Part shown: positions 29,373 through 37,975 of the stretch, in pieces
Numbering within the stretch: position 1 is the first letter of the stretch
How the letters are laid out: every line of letters starts with the position of its first letter
Assembly (NCBI GenBank): GCA_028278405.1
Contig: JANQEK010000007.1
Coordinates: forward strand, 1 to 64,000
DNA from: Nitrospinaceae bacterium
Lineage (GTDB): Bacteria; Nitrospinota; Nitrospinia; Nitrospinales; Nitrospinaceae
Length of the DNA: 64,000 nucleotides
Reading direction: 5' to 3'
Program-made: the position numbers and the translations under genes
The notes under the pieces: generated by a model
Databases searched by the model: none
The model's input: only the letters and a program-made list of their open reading frames with translations
Told to the model about the DNA's origin: nothing

Positions 29373-29747
29373 TCAGGCGGCAGGCGGGTTGTCTTCAGGA
29401 TGAAAATTGAATTGCTTGTAATATTCTTTCAGCTTTTTGCGAGCCTTGTCTTTATTTTCCGTATCGTTTCGCTCGGAGAACAGATTGCCCGCCTGCACCA
29501 TATGGAAGATGGCCTTACGGCCGTTTCGGGAGATTTCGTAAAGCACCCCCAGGTTGAAGTGAGTTTCGGCAGACCGAGGGTTCAGCTTCAGAGTTTGCTG
29601 AAATGCTTCAATGGCCTGGGGGTATTGACCTCGCCGTTCATATTCCGTTCCCAATTCAAAATGGCACTGAGGATTTTCCGGTTCTTTTAGTGCTTTTTCT
29701 TCGCACTCCCTGAGTTTACCTGACCCAAATCCTTTCCAGAATGACAT
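29373..29747 (-). CDS. TPR repeat protein
   Basis: A 124-residue protein with two or three tetratricopeptide repeats: PENPQCHFELGTEYERRGQY, QTLKLNPRSAETHFNLGVLYEI, then NGRKAIFHMVQAGNLFSE. There is no signal peptide. A GGGAG lies 11 bases before the ATG at 29747, which I prefer to the longer frame reaching 29876, because the extra N-terminal residues are antisense to the next gene's leader and look non-coding. It is a scaffold or adaptor type; the partner is unknown. Confidence 0.8.
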   Translation of the reverse strand: MSFWKGFGSGKLRECEEKALKEPENPQCHFELGTEYERRGQYPQAIEAFQQTLKLNPRSAETHFNLGVLYEISRNGRKAIFHMVQAGNLFSERNDTENKDKARKKLKEYYKQFNFHPEDNPPAA

Positions 29748-29892
29748 TTGAGAAACTTGCTCCCTTGATGAGCTGTTCTTGAAGTTGTGCCGGACCCGAT
29801 GTCCGTATGATAATATACCGTTTATCCTGCCGGGGGAATAGTTTGGGAGGGTGACTTCGAAATTTTTTGAAAACATTAAAGGGGAGCAAGCT

Positions 29893-30645
29893 TTGAATCT
29901 GCCTATAAAAGAAAACGTTTTCCATTATAAATGGGTTGTATGGGTAATATTGCCTATGACATTTTTGCTGTGGGTTCCCACTTTTACCGCAGCGGCTCCG
30001 CAGCTCCCGGAAGACATGGTGTGGATTCCCCCGGGAGAGTTTGTCATGGGTTTGGAAGGTTCGAGCAATAAAACCCCGCATAAGGTTTATCTGAAAGGAT
30101 TTTTCATCGACAAATTTGAAGTGGTTCAAAAAGACTATGAGCGTCTTCGTGGAGCCAATCCCTCAAAGTTTTCAGGCGAAAACCATCCCGTCGATCAGGT
30201 CAATTGGTATGAAGCGAGAGGTTATTGCGCCAAGCTTGGCAAGCGACTCCCCACTGAAGCGGAATGGGAAAAGGCCGCGCGGGGTGGAACTCATACGTTG
30301 TATTTCTGGGGAGAGGACATGAATCCCGAATATGCCTGGTTCGATGACAATTCGAGAGAGCAAACTCATCCCGTAGGAACGCGTCAGCCCAATGCTTTTG
30401 GTGTGTATGATACTTCGGGAAATGTTTGGGAATGGGTCGCGGACTGGTATGAAAAAAAGTATTACGAGCGTAGCCCTGCTAAGAATCCGAAGGGTCCTGA
30501 GACGGGAGAAGAAAAAGGGTTACGCGGCGGTTCCTGGTATTCCGGCGCAAGGCACCTGACCACCGCAACTCGCTATTGGTCGGATCCCCATGTCCGCAAC
30601 TCCAATTTCGGTTTTCGTTGCGCCAAAGACTCCCACGGAAACTAA
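29893..30645 (+). CDS. SUMF1/FGE-fold protein, exported, lacking catalytic cysteines
   Basis: A protein of about 250 residues with a signal peptide or membrane anchor (WVVWVILPMTFLLWVPTFTA) followed by the formylglycine-generating-enzyme fold: DMVWIPPGEFVMGLEGS, DQVNWYEARGYCAKLGKRLP, TEAEWEKAARGG, SGNVWEWVADWY, LRGGSWYSGARHLTTATRYW, NSNFGFRCAK. True FGEs carry a Cys pair just after the GGSW motif; here it is SGARHLTTATRY, so formylglycine activity is not expected. The start is TTG 29893, with GGGGAG 6 bases upstream, preferred to a GTG at 29851. The ankyrin protein gene converges 25 bases away. Confidence 0.85.
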   Translation: MNLPIKENVFHYKWVVWVILPMTFLLWVPTFTAAAPQLPEDMVWIPPGEFVMGLEGSSNKTPHKVYLKGFFIDKFEVVQKDYERLRGANPSKFSGENHPVDQVNWYEARGYCAKLGKRLPTEAEWEKAARGGTHTLYFWGEDMNPEYAWFDDNSREQTHPVGTRQPNAFGVYDTSGNVWEWVADWYEKKYYERSPAKNPKGPETGEEKGLRGGSWYSGARHLTTATRYWSDPHVRNSNFGFRCAKDSHGN

Positions 30646-30670
30646 AACATTAGAGTGGAAACAGGTTAAT

Positions 30671-32278
30671 TCAATTTCCTGTTAAAGAAAGTTGTTCGTT
30701 TTCTAGAGGTTCGACATCGGGGGTGAGGAGCCGGGCGATGCGGGTGTGACCTCCCATTTCCGCGCTTTTGTAAGCGGTCCATCCATCACGGGTTTTCACA
30801 TGGCGATTCGCTCCTTTGTCGATCAGCAACTCCACGATTCTCAGATTACCCTCGAATGCCGCACTCATAAGCGCTGTCCATCCTCTACGGGTGCGGGCAT
30901 TGATATCTGCTCCTTTATCGAGCAATAATTTCACGATTTCAATATTATTACCGAAAGCGGCGCTGATCAACGGAGTCATCCCATGGGCATCCGGGGCATT
31001 GACGTCGCCCCCCTTTCTCAAAAACAGTTTGACGATTTTTATATTGCCTCCAAAGGCGGCGCTGTTGAGTGCATTGAACCCGCGGCCTTCTTCATTCTTT
31101 ATTTTAGCGCCCCACCAGAGAAGCAACCGGACCATCTCCATGTTCCCCTTACCAGCGGCGCTGCACAGCGGGCTGACTCCCTGGCGATCCGGGATATTGG
31201 GGTTTGCTCCTTTTTTCAAAAGCAGGCGCACCATGGGAAGGCTCTCCAATCGAACAGCATCATTCAATGCCGTTCGGCCGATTCGATTTTTAGCGTCCAG
31301 ATCGGGTTTCAATTTCAGTAGAGATTTCAAAATTCTAAGATCGCCATGAGAAACAGCCGCCATCAATGCTGTATTTCCCTGAACGTCCTTATGTTGGACG
31401 TCGGCTTCGCGTTCGATAAGAAGCTTGATTGTTTCGGGAGTGCCTCGATGAAACGCTTCGATCAACGGGGTTCGTCCTCGCCGGTCCTTGATGTTGATGT
31501 TGGCTTCTGCGTCGAGAAAAAGTCGCGGGATGTCCGGATTACTTCCGGAAACGGCATCGATCAGCAGACAAAACCCGTCTTTGTTGATCAGGTTAATTTT
31601 GGCGCCTTGATCAACTAATAACCGGGCGGTTTCGAGATTCTCTCGGAGAGTAGCCAGCCAGAGCGCCGAATAGCCGTTGCGATCACGTGTGTTGACATTG
31701 GCTCCACTTTCAATCAATCGCTCGACGATTTCCGGATGGTTGCCCGTGGCGCCCCACATCAAGGCAGTGAAGCCCGCTTTGTCCTGTGCGTTGATTTTCG
31801 GGTTCAAGCCCAAGATCAAATCCACTGCTGCCAGGTTTCCACCGGTAACCGAACTCATCAGAGCGGTTCGGCCTTCATCGTCGATGGCGTGTGGGTCGGC
31901 CCCCAAATCCAACAATTGCCGCACCAAATGGAAATCTCCGAGTAAAGCCGCCTCCATCAGCGCGGTGAATGAACCGCTGTTTTTCGCTTTTGGATCGGCG
32001 CCACGGTTAAGGAGAAAACCTGCAAGGTCGGTATGCTCTTCTTCCAGGGCGGCCATTAAGCCTTTGTTCAGGGCGGCCTGGCGGTTCATTATTCCGTTGT
32101 CGAGCATTAGAATAATGGTATGCGACTGATTGTTGCGGGCCGCGTCGACAAATTTTTCGATTTGTTTTTGTTCTTCAATTCTGGAAGGTGAGGAGTCTGT
32201 CGTGCTCGAAGAATTGCAGGACAACAGAAACAGAAGGGAAACGAAACCCAGCGTGATCCTGATCCATGAGCAAATCAT
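30671..32278 (-). CDS. Ankyrin-repeat lipoprotein with about 14 repeats
   Basis: A 535-residue protein. Residues 1-21 form a lipoprotein signal ending in the lipobox LLSC, followed by a Ser/Thr-rich spacer. Then come about 14 consecutive ankyrin repeats (about 33 residues each) from residue 50 to the end, with consensus such as GWTALMSAAFEGNLRIVELLIDKGAN. Repeats 2 to 14 keep the TALM/TPL helix start, whereas repeat 6 (GFCLLIDAV) is weaker. The whole mature protein is an ankyrin solenoid, so it is likely a periplasmic or outer-membrane-anchored binding scaffold. Bacterial ankyrin lipoproteins are uncommon outside AnkB-type and symbiont proteins. Confidence 0.9.
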   Translation of the reverse strand: MICSWIRITLGFVSLLFLLSCNSSSTTDSSPSRIEEQKQIEKFVDAARNNQSHTIILMLDNGIMNRQAALNKGLMAALEEEHTDLAGFLLNRGADPKAKNSGSFTALMEAALLGDFHLVRQLLDLGADPHAIDDEGRTALMSSVTGGNLAAVDLILGLNPKINAQDKAGFTALMWGATGNHPEIVERLIESGANVNTRDRNGYSALWLATLRENLETARLLVDQGAKINLINKDGFCLLIDAVSGSNPDIPRLFLDAEANINIKDRRGRTPLIEAFHRGTPETIKLLIEREADVQHKDVQGNTALMAAVSHGDLRILKSLLKLKPDLDAKNRIGRTALNDAVRLESLPMVRLLLKKGANPNIPDRQGVSPLCSAAGKGNMEMVRLLLWWGAKIKNEEGRGFNALNSAAFGGNIKIVKLFLRKGGDVNAPDAHGMTPLISAAFGNNIEIVKLLLDKGADINARTRRGWTALMSAAFEGNLRIVELLIDKGANRHVKTRDGWTAYKSAEMGGHTRIARLLTPDVEPLENEQLSLTGN

Positions 32279-32383
32279 TTGTCAGCTCCTCGAAGTGACG
32301 ATGGCCTTATCCGGCCTGGGAGCTTTGTTTATACTATCAATATCTTATGGATTCAACCCGCGCAAACAAAAAGAAAGAGTCGG

Positions 32384-32425
32384 TTTCAAAAACAAAAAGC
32401 GGCACCGGATCATCTCCGGTACCGC
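32384..32425 (-). terminator. Rho-independent terminator of the cytochrome c/cupredoxin operon
   Basis: On the minus strand, GCGGTACCGGA pairs with TCCGGTGCCGC across a 5-base loop (one mismatch in 11 pairs). It is followed by a T-rich tract (TTTTTGTTTTTG). It lies 29 bases after the cupredoxin-like stop and ends the minus-strand operon. Confidence 0.9.
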
Positions 32426-32453
32426 CGTTTCTCATGAACAATGAAAAGCATTG

Positions 32454-33263
32454 TTATTTGCCGGTCAACTCAAAGTCCAACCGTGCTTGCTGGCCGGCTT
32501 CGACAGTAACCTCCTTAGAGATTTCACCCACATAGGGATGCCACGCTGTGACCCGATAGGTCCCAGCAGGAATTTGATCCATCTGGAACGATCCTTCTTT
32601 AGCCGTGATGGCATAGTAGGGATTCCAGACAATACGCGCATCCGCTTCCATGAAATTGTGCTGATCGCACTGCAGGAAGAAATGCTTGTCTTTTTTCTTT
32701 TTGAACCGCTTCATATTCTTTGTGACGTCAGCCACATCCCCTTTGCTGGGAAGCGGTTTGTTGAACAGGGTTTTGGAATTCGCCCCAACTTTGGAGTACC
32801 CGTGCGGATTGTGAAGAATCTCCGGGTCCTGGTTGGTGATTTGAACCAGGCCAGTCTTCATTTTCTTCGGGGTTTTCCGTACAACAGAAACCTTGGGGAA
32901 AATGTCGCAGTTTTTAAACTCGAAGTTGATCGTCTCAGTAGACCAATCTTTTCCCAGTTCGATGTTTTCGATAAACACGACGGTGTCTTTCAATTTGCCA
33001 TCCGTTACGACTACTTTATGGCGGGGGCGAATGCCTCCTTCCTTAGTGTCCGGATGCTGGGAACAGAATTCAGAATTTTTACCTTTATTCAAATCTTCAA
33101 GAACCGGTTCCGGAACCTTGCCTTTGAACAAAACAGAACCGGCAAGGCTGCCACCGTTGGTTACGGTTCCCGGTTGGTACATTTTTGGTTTTGCCAAACC
33201 TTCCTGCGCTATCCATAAGGTCAGGCAGATCATGAGTCCTGCTACTTTGAGTGTCGTTTTCAT
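32454..33263 (-). CDS. Exported cupredoxin-like/carboxypeptidase-regulatory-like protein
   Basis: A 269-residue protein with a signal peptide (MICLTLWIAQEGLAKP). The architecture matches the MauL-like 'methylamine utilization protein' family of environmental bacteria: GSLAGSVLFKGKVPEP, a cupredoxin-like core, then a carboxypeptidase regulatory-type Greek-key end (MDQIPAGTYRVTAWHPYVG). Possible type 1 copper ligands are a His in ILHNPHGY and Cys, His and Met in LQCDQHNFM; this is inferred from position, not shown. A strong AGGAGG lies about 10 bases before the ATG. It is 38 bases after the cytochrome c gene, so the pair probably forms an electron-transfer or copper unit in the periplasm. Confidence 0.75.
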   Translation of the reverse strand: MKTTLKVAGLMICLTLWIAQEGLAKPKMYQPGTVTNGGSLAGSVLFKGKVPEPVLEDLNKGKNSEFCSQHPDTKEGGIRPRHKVVVTDGKLKDTVVFIENIELGKDWSTETINFEFKNCDIFPKVSVVRKTPKKMKTGLVQITNQDPEILHNPHGYSKVGANSKTLFNKPLPSKGDVADVTKNMKRFKKKKDKHFFLQCDQHNFMEADARIVWNPYYAITAKEGSFQMDQIPAGTYRVTAWHPYVGEISKEVTVEAGQQARLDFELTGK

Positions 33264-33301
33264 GGCTTATACCTCCTCTAAAAGGAAGAAATCGTTGTCA
33301 T

Positions 33302-33781
33302 TTATCGTTTAACAAACTGCGTTTCGATGTATTTCACAACATCCCAGATTTGTTTGTCCTTCAACGTTTTTCCGTGAGCCACCATCCCGGTTCCCTTGGA
33401 TCCATTTTTGATAATCCAGAACATTTGACCGGGAGAAACGTGCTTCATGGTGTTGGAGCAGGTGAAGTTCCGAGGCTTCGGATTCAGAGCTTTACCCAGT
33501 TTTCCTGCGCCGTTGCCCTCTTTGCCATGACACATTTTGCAGGCCATGGGCTTCGCGCTTTTCTCAAAAATCTTCTTACCCGCTTCCACGCTTGCACTGG
33601 CCGGGATACTGGCCTTCGCTAAATTGGCCGGTGCAGATTTGGTTTTTCTGGGTTGCGGACAAGGACCTTTGTCTCCACCGGCCCAGGCCGCATTAGAGAA
33701 ACCAAAGATTGCCAATGCCATAAACAGAGTCATTGCTTTCATTCCGAAATCAGTATTTCCTTTTACCTTTTTGGAGAACAT
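33302..33781 (-). CDS. Small periplasmic class I cytochrome c
   Basis: A 159-residue exported protein with signal sequence (TLFMALAIFGFSNAAWAG), one haem site CKMCH in KPMACKMCHGKEGNGAGKLG, and a likely distal Met in GTGMVAHGKTLKD. The core KNGSKGTGM and IWDVVKYIETQF fits the c6/c555-like monohaem fold. The linker between signal peptide and haem domain is about 40 residues and Pro/Ala/Lys rich. It is the first gene of a two-gene operon with the cupredoxin-like protein. It may accept electrons from an oxidase or from the cupredoxin partner, which is inference. Confidence 0.85.
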   Translation of the reverse strand: MFSKKVKGNTDFGMKAMTLFMALAIFGFSNAAWAGGDKGPCPQPRKTKSAPANLAKASIPASASVEAGKKIFEKSAKPMACKMCHGKEGNGAGKLGKALNPKPRNFTCSNTMKHVSPGQMFWIIKNGSKGTGMVAHGKTLKDKQIWDVVKYIETQFVKR

Positions 33782-33986
33782 GAGGACTCCTCTCTTTAGT
33801 AACGGGTTTATCCTTTTCGGTCATATTGGCTTTTAAACCTTTTCAGCCTTTTAATAGCTCAATGCTATTTGCCACTAATATAGGGTGTGGAGATTAAGCC
33901 TCTGTTAATCCTGAATTAATAATTTTTAATCAGGCTTTCAGCTTGAATATCAGAGAAATGAGTGCAGAAGGAGTTACAGGAAGGGG

Positions 33987-34451
33987 TTAGAGGCCGAGTT
34001 GACGGATTGCCTCATACACAACAATGGAGACCGCGTTGGACAAATTGAGGGATCGTACCCGCGAGTCGTATAGAGGAATACGAAACGCACGATTTGAATA
34101 TTGGTTGATCAATGCTTCGGAAAGGCCTTTGGTTTCTTTTCCAAAAATCAAATAACTTCCCGGTTGGTAGCGGTGTTCGGTATAAAGAGTTTTCGCTTTC
34201 TTGGAAAAAAAGGCCAAGGGAGCTTCTTTGGGAAGGAAATCAAAAAAAGCGTCCAGGCTCGCGTGACGGACCACATCCAGATGCTGCCAGTAGTCCAGTC
34301 CGGCGCGTTTCAGTTGGGTATCGTTGATTTCAAATCCCAGAGGATCGACCAGGTGCAGGGTGGATTGGGTGGCCAGGCACAAACGGCCAGTGGACCCGGT
34401 ATTGGTGGGAATTTCCGGTTCGATTAAAACAACATGAAGATTATGAGGCAT
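33987..34451 (-). CDS. trmL: tRNA (cytidine/uridine(34)-2'-O)-methyltransferase TrmL
   Basis: A 154-residue SPOUT methyltransferase. LHVVLIEPEIPTNTGSTGR and LHLVDPLGF start the Rossmann-like fold; SYLIFGKETKGLSEALI and RIPLYDSRVRSLNLSNAVSIV form the trefoil-knot SAM site. It would methylate the wobble base of tRNA-Leu isoacceptors. The open frame extends 71 codons further upstream, but that part overlaps a better small gene in another frame, so I start at ATG 34451. Confidence 0.92.
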   Translation of the reverse strand: MPHNLHVVLIEPEIPTNTGSTGRLCLATQSTLHLVDPLGFEINDTQLKRAGLDYWQHLDVVRHASLDAFFDFLPKEAPLAFFSKKAKTLYTEHRYQPGSYLIFGKETKGLSEALINQYSNRAFRIPLYDSRVRSLNLSNAVSIVVYEAIRQLGL

Positions 34452-34464
34452 GAGGTGGGCTGGA

Positions 34465-34686
34465 TCAGGATTGGGGACGGATGCGGTAAAACCAACCTTG
34501 GAGTTTGGAAAGACTTCCTCCCCGAACAACGGCGAGAAAGTTCTTCGCTCTTTCTTCATCCACCTCATCCAGAACGGCATCCAGCTCCTCGTGGGAAACG
34601 TCTTCCCAGTTTTCGCAGTCGCCGGATTTCTCCAGGGGGAAGCGGGTGAGGTCATCCATCTCAATGTGGTAACTGTCTTTTCTCAT
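34465..34686 (-). CDS. Small acidic protein upstream of trmL
   Basis: A 73-residue protein with an acidic middle (WEDVSHEELDAVLDEVDEER) and a more basic C-terminal end. It has no signal peptide or membrane segment and I do not recognise a family. It sits 13 bases before trmL on the same strand and its composition and codon pattern look coding. It may be an unannotated conserved protein of the lineage. Confidence 0.55.
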   Translation of the reverse strand: MRKDSYHIEMDDLTRFPLEKSGDCENWEDVSHEELDAVLDEVDEERAKNFLAVVRGGSLSKLQGWFYRIRPQS

Positions 34687-34900
34687 GAATGATTGATCGC
34701 CTCAGTGAAGGTTGAATATCAGTGACTTTCTGTTTGGTAACATAAAGATTATATCAAACTATATGTGCTATACGCCAACCGGGTACGGGCATTTTGGGTG
34801 ACATCGTTGAGTTAAGATACTCAATGGGTATCTTTTATGGAATTGAGAGCATAGTTTGGTACAATCGCTTTTTTTTAAATGTGTTGTTTTGGAGGTTTGA

Positions 34901-37900
34901 GTGTTTAAAAACAAGCGGGTGGTACTTCTGGTGGCATTCATCCTCGGGGTGGCGGCTACCTTCTGGTGGGTGTCACGTTACCCGGCGCTGGGTGAGAAGG
35001 CGGCAATGTCGGGTGCTGAGGGTTTTGAAGACCCGATGACCCACCAGGCGCATTTTCACGCGCCCGCGAAAGCTCCCCTTCACACCCGCGTATTCTACAC
35101 CACGCTCAACTGGTACGAAACGAACTGGAGGGGAATGGCATTCGGCCTCATTCTCGCCGGTGCGTTTTTGACTCTGTTGTCCTACCTGCCGAAACAAGGC
35201 TCGGAAAAACGATTCAAAAACAGTCTGATGGGTATGCTGGTGGGAACGCCGCTGGGTGTGTGCGTCAATTGTGTCGCTCCCATTGCCAAGGGTCTTTACG
35301 AAGCCGGAAGCAAAATGGAAACTGCGCTGGCTGTTATGTTCAGTTCTCCTACTTTGAACATCGTAGTGCTCACCATGTTGTTTTCGATTTTCCCGCTTCA
35401 CATGGCAATCCTAAAACTTGGCGCGACGTTTGTTCTGGTGCTGTTGATCGTACCGTTTCTCTCGCGAAAAGATCTGAGCCGTGTCAGGCAGGCGGTGGCA
35501 GCGAAAGCGGATGAGGTATGCGAGGTGAACCTCAATACAGATTCCTGGGGTGCTGCATTAAAACATGCGGCGCAGGATTACTGGAAAAACTTTTCCTATA
35601 TTTTTATCCGCACGTTTCCTCTGATGTTGCTGGCCGGTGTTCTGGGGGCACTGATGGTTCATTTGTGGAGCCTCGAAAAATTGATCGGGCTGGAGCCCAA
35701 TTGGAAGGGATACGCGGTGACCTCGTTGATAGGAACTTTTCTGCCGTTGCCTATCGCTTTCGATCTGATGCTGACCCAGGCGTTAATGATGGCGCGTCTG
35801 GCGGATGGGTTGGTGATGACTCTTCTGTTCACCCTGGGCACCTTCAGCATCTACAGTGCGTTGATTGTGTACCGAACCTTTTCATTGAAGGTGGCGCTTC
35901 AGTTGTATTTGATCGTTACCGTGATCGGTGCAGGTCTGGGCTATTCGGTTCAGGCGTATTCCAATTACAAGCACATCCAGTGGCTGGTCCAGTATGATAG
36001 TTTTATTGCTGATGCCTCGAAGCCAACCGTGGATGTTGCCGAATTGGCTGTTCCGACGGATGCGGACAAATCTCTGGTCCTTTCACCGACGCGGACCCGT
36101 AATTCCAAATTCCTTTTTAAGAGTGGAGATGTAGAAGTTTATTTCACTCCCTTTAGAAAAAGAAACCGCGGGGGCATACCTTTTTCCAAAAAGCCGGGAC
36201 CTGATTGGGGAATCACATACTCCAACCGGCTCACCCCGGAAATTTTCTTTGATCCGCTTTTCTTCGGGCGGGGCATCGCTTCAGGAGACTTCAACAAAGA
36301 CGGCTGGGTGGATTTGGCGGTGGCGACGGATAATGGATTCGAATTATATCAGAACATCAGTGGAAGAAAGTTCAAGCGCTTGGACGGGATTCCAAAGGAG
36401 TTTGCCGGCAAGCAGGGCATCAGTGTGGTTTTCGTGGATATGGATAACGATGGATGGCTCGATATTTTTCTGACGGCTTTCGACGAAGAAAATCTTTTAT
36501 GGCTGAATCCTTTGGGTCCCAAGGGCCCACAACCGATGATTCAAGTTCCGAACGGTAAGGCACTCGCGACCACAGCGCCGGCGTTCGGCGATATCAACCG
36601 CGACGGTTTTCTGGATATCGTCAACGGAAATTATTTTCTGGGAGTGTTGACGCGTAAACCTCTTGCCAATGCGATCGATCAACTGGTGATTAACCGGGAT
36701 TTGAAATTTTCTCTCAGTGATCTGGAAGGGGTGCCTGGACAGACTCACACCACATTGTTTTCGGATTTCAATGATGACGGGAGGCCTGATTTGATGATCG
36801 GCAACGATTACCAGGTTTCCGATACCTATTACTTTGGAAAAGACAAAGGCGCCTTTGAGAAAATTTGGAAGCAGGACGGTATTTTCCCGATCACCACAGA
36901 AAACACCATGAGCATGGATACGGCGGATTTTAACAATGACCTGCAACTGGATTTATATCTTGCGAACATCGGCATGAGCAAAGGAATCGATGTGATTTTC
37001 AACATCTTCGGAAACGTCATGGAAGAAGCAGGTCGAAACTTTTGTAAAGCCCAGGACATGGTGTTGACCCCGGGTGAATGTGGCGACCTGGTCAAACTGG
37101 TGACTTTGCTGAACCCGCAAAAGCAGGACCCTTCCGAACGATGCAGTGTGTTGAAGGATCAACAAAAAGTAGGTGCGTGTATGGTGACCCGTCTGGCGTT
37201 GTTTTCCACCCGCCGCGAAGATCCCTCCTTGTGCGATAAAGTTGCGCCGGAATATGCGATGCCGAAGAAGTTGTGCGTCAACTATTTTCAGGCAGAGCGG
37301 CTGTTTCCCGACACAAGCGAGGAGATTCCACTGCGGTCAATGTCGAATGTCTTGTTGCAGGGCATGCCGGGGACCCGTTTCCATGATGTGTCCAAGGACG
37401 CGCAGGTAGAGACAGCCGAGTGGAGCTGGAATGCACGCTTTGCGGACCTGGACAACGATGAGTGGCAGGACTTGTATGTGGTCAACGGTGTATTGATAAC
37501 GCAGGAATTCGCCACCAACAACTTTTTCCATAATCAAAAGGGCAAGACCTTTGTGGCGGCAGAGCAGGAATTCGGCCTGAGAGATTTGGATCATAGTTCT
37601 GCTTACACTTACATTGATATCGACAGCGACGGAGACCTGGATATTATCGGCAACACCCAGTATGGTCCATTCAAAGTGTATCGCAATAACGAAACCCGTA
37701 ACAGCAGTGTAGTATTCAACTTGCGGGATGGTAGAGGCAATCGGTTCTGCATTGGATGTCGGGTAATCATCCATTACGGACCTGAAGGCAAGCGGCATCA
37801 AGTGCGCGAAATCAAAGCCAGCGGCGGATACCGTTCGTTCGATGCACCCCAGGCGCATTTTGGATTGAGTTCGAACACTAAAATTCGAAAAGTAGAGGTT

Positions 37901-37975
37901 CGCTGGTCCGATGGTACCACGTCTCAAATCACACATCCCTTTCCTGCCAACCGCGAGTACACGCTCCATCGTTGA
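34901..37975 (+). CDS. Permease-FG-GAP-UnbV fusion protein
   Basis: A 1024-residue membrane protein. Residues 1-360 look like a DUF318/ArsP_1-type permease: about eight hydrophobic helices with the P-C-x2-C signature in GTPLGVCVNCVAPIAKGL and SSPTLNIVVLTMLF. Residues 460-930 form a calcium-binding FG-GAP/VCBS propeller-like region with seven motifs such as GDFNKDGWVDLAVA, VDMDNDGWLDIFL, GDINRDGFLDIV, SDFNDDGRPDLMI, ADFNNDLQLDLYL, ADLDNDEWQDLYVV and IDIDSDGDLDII. A six-Cys insertion (about 714-800) interrupts the propeller, and a C-terminal ASPIC/UnbV domain (FCIGCRVIIHYGPEGK, GGYRSFDAPQAHFGL) ends it. It starts with GTG 34901, with GGAGG 6 bases upstream. The transported substrate is unknown; the extracytoplasmic part could bind ligand or surface polymer. 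Confidence 0.8.
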   Translation: MFKNKRVVLLVAFILGVAATFWWVSRYPALGEKAAMSGAEGFEDPMTHQAHFHAPAKAPLHTRVFYTTLNWYETNWRGMAFGLILAGAFLTLLSYLPKQGSEKRFKNSLMGMLVGTPLGVCVNCVAPIAKGLYEAGSKMETALAVMFSSPTLNIVVLTMLFSIFPLHMAILKLGATFVLVLLIVPFLSRKDLSRVRQAVAAKADEVCEVNLNTDSWGAALKHAAQDYWKNFSYIFIRTFPLMLLAGVLGALMVHLWSLEKLIGLEPNWKGYAVTSLIGTFLPLPIAFDLMLTQALMMARLADGLVMTLLFTLGTFSIYSALIVYRTFSLKVALQLYLIVTVIGAGLGYSVQAYSNYKHIQWLVQYDSFIADASKPTVDVAELAVPTDADKSLVLSPTRTRNSKFLFKSGDVEVYFTPFRKRNRGGIPFSKKPGPDWGITYSNRLTPEIFFDPLFFGRGIASGDFNKDGWVDLAVATDNGFELYQNISGRKFKRLDGIPKEFAGKQGISVVFVDMDNDGWLDIFLTAFDEENLLWLNPLGPKGPQPMIQVPNGKALATTAPAFGDINRDGFLDIVNGNYFLGVLTRKPLANAIDQLVINRDLKFSLSDLEGVPGQTHTTLFSDFNDDGRPDLMIGNDYQVSDTYYFGKDKGAFEKIWKQDGIFPITTENTMSMDTADFNNDLQLDLYLANIGMSKGIDVIFNIFGNVMEEAGRNFCKAQDMVLTPGECGDLVKLVTLLNPQKQDPSERCSVLKDQQKVGACMVTRLALFSTRREDPSLCDKVAPEYAMPKKLCVNYFQAERLFPDTSEEIPLRSMSNVLLQGMPGTRFHDVSKDAQVETAEWSWNARFADLDNDEWQDLYVVNGVLITQEFATNNFFHNQKGKTFVAAEQEFGLRDLDHSSAYTYIDIDSDGDLDIIGNTQYGPFKVYRNNETRNSSVVFNLRDGRGNRFCIGCRVIIHYGPEGKRHQVREIKASGGYRSFDAPQAHFGLSSNTKIRKVEVRWSDGTTSQITHPFPANREYTLHR

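Noticed and set aside
30660-30683. AACAGG/CCTGTT inverted repeat between convergent SUMF1-fold and ankyrin genes
   Set aside because: A 6-base stem with a 12-base loop and no T tract, partly within the ankyrin gene, is too weak to call as a terminator.
32451-33218. 255-codon plus-strand frame
   Set aside because: It is wholly antisense to the cupredoxin-like gene, whose motifs, signal peptide, AGGAGG site and terminator are convincing.
34452-34664. 71-codon N-terminal extension of trmL
   Set aside because: TrmL proteins begin at LHVVLIEPEIPTNTG; the extension is Trp/Arg-rich, has no homology sense, and overlaps a more gene-like frame.
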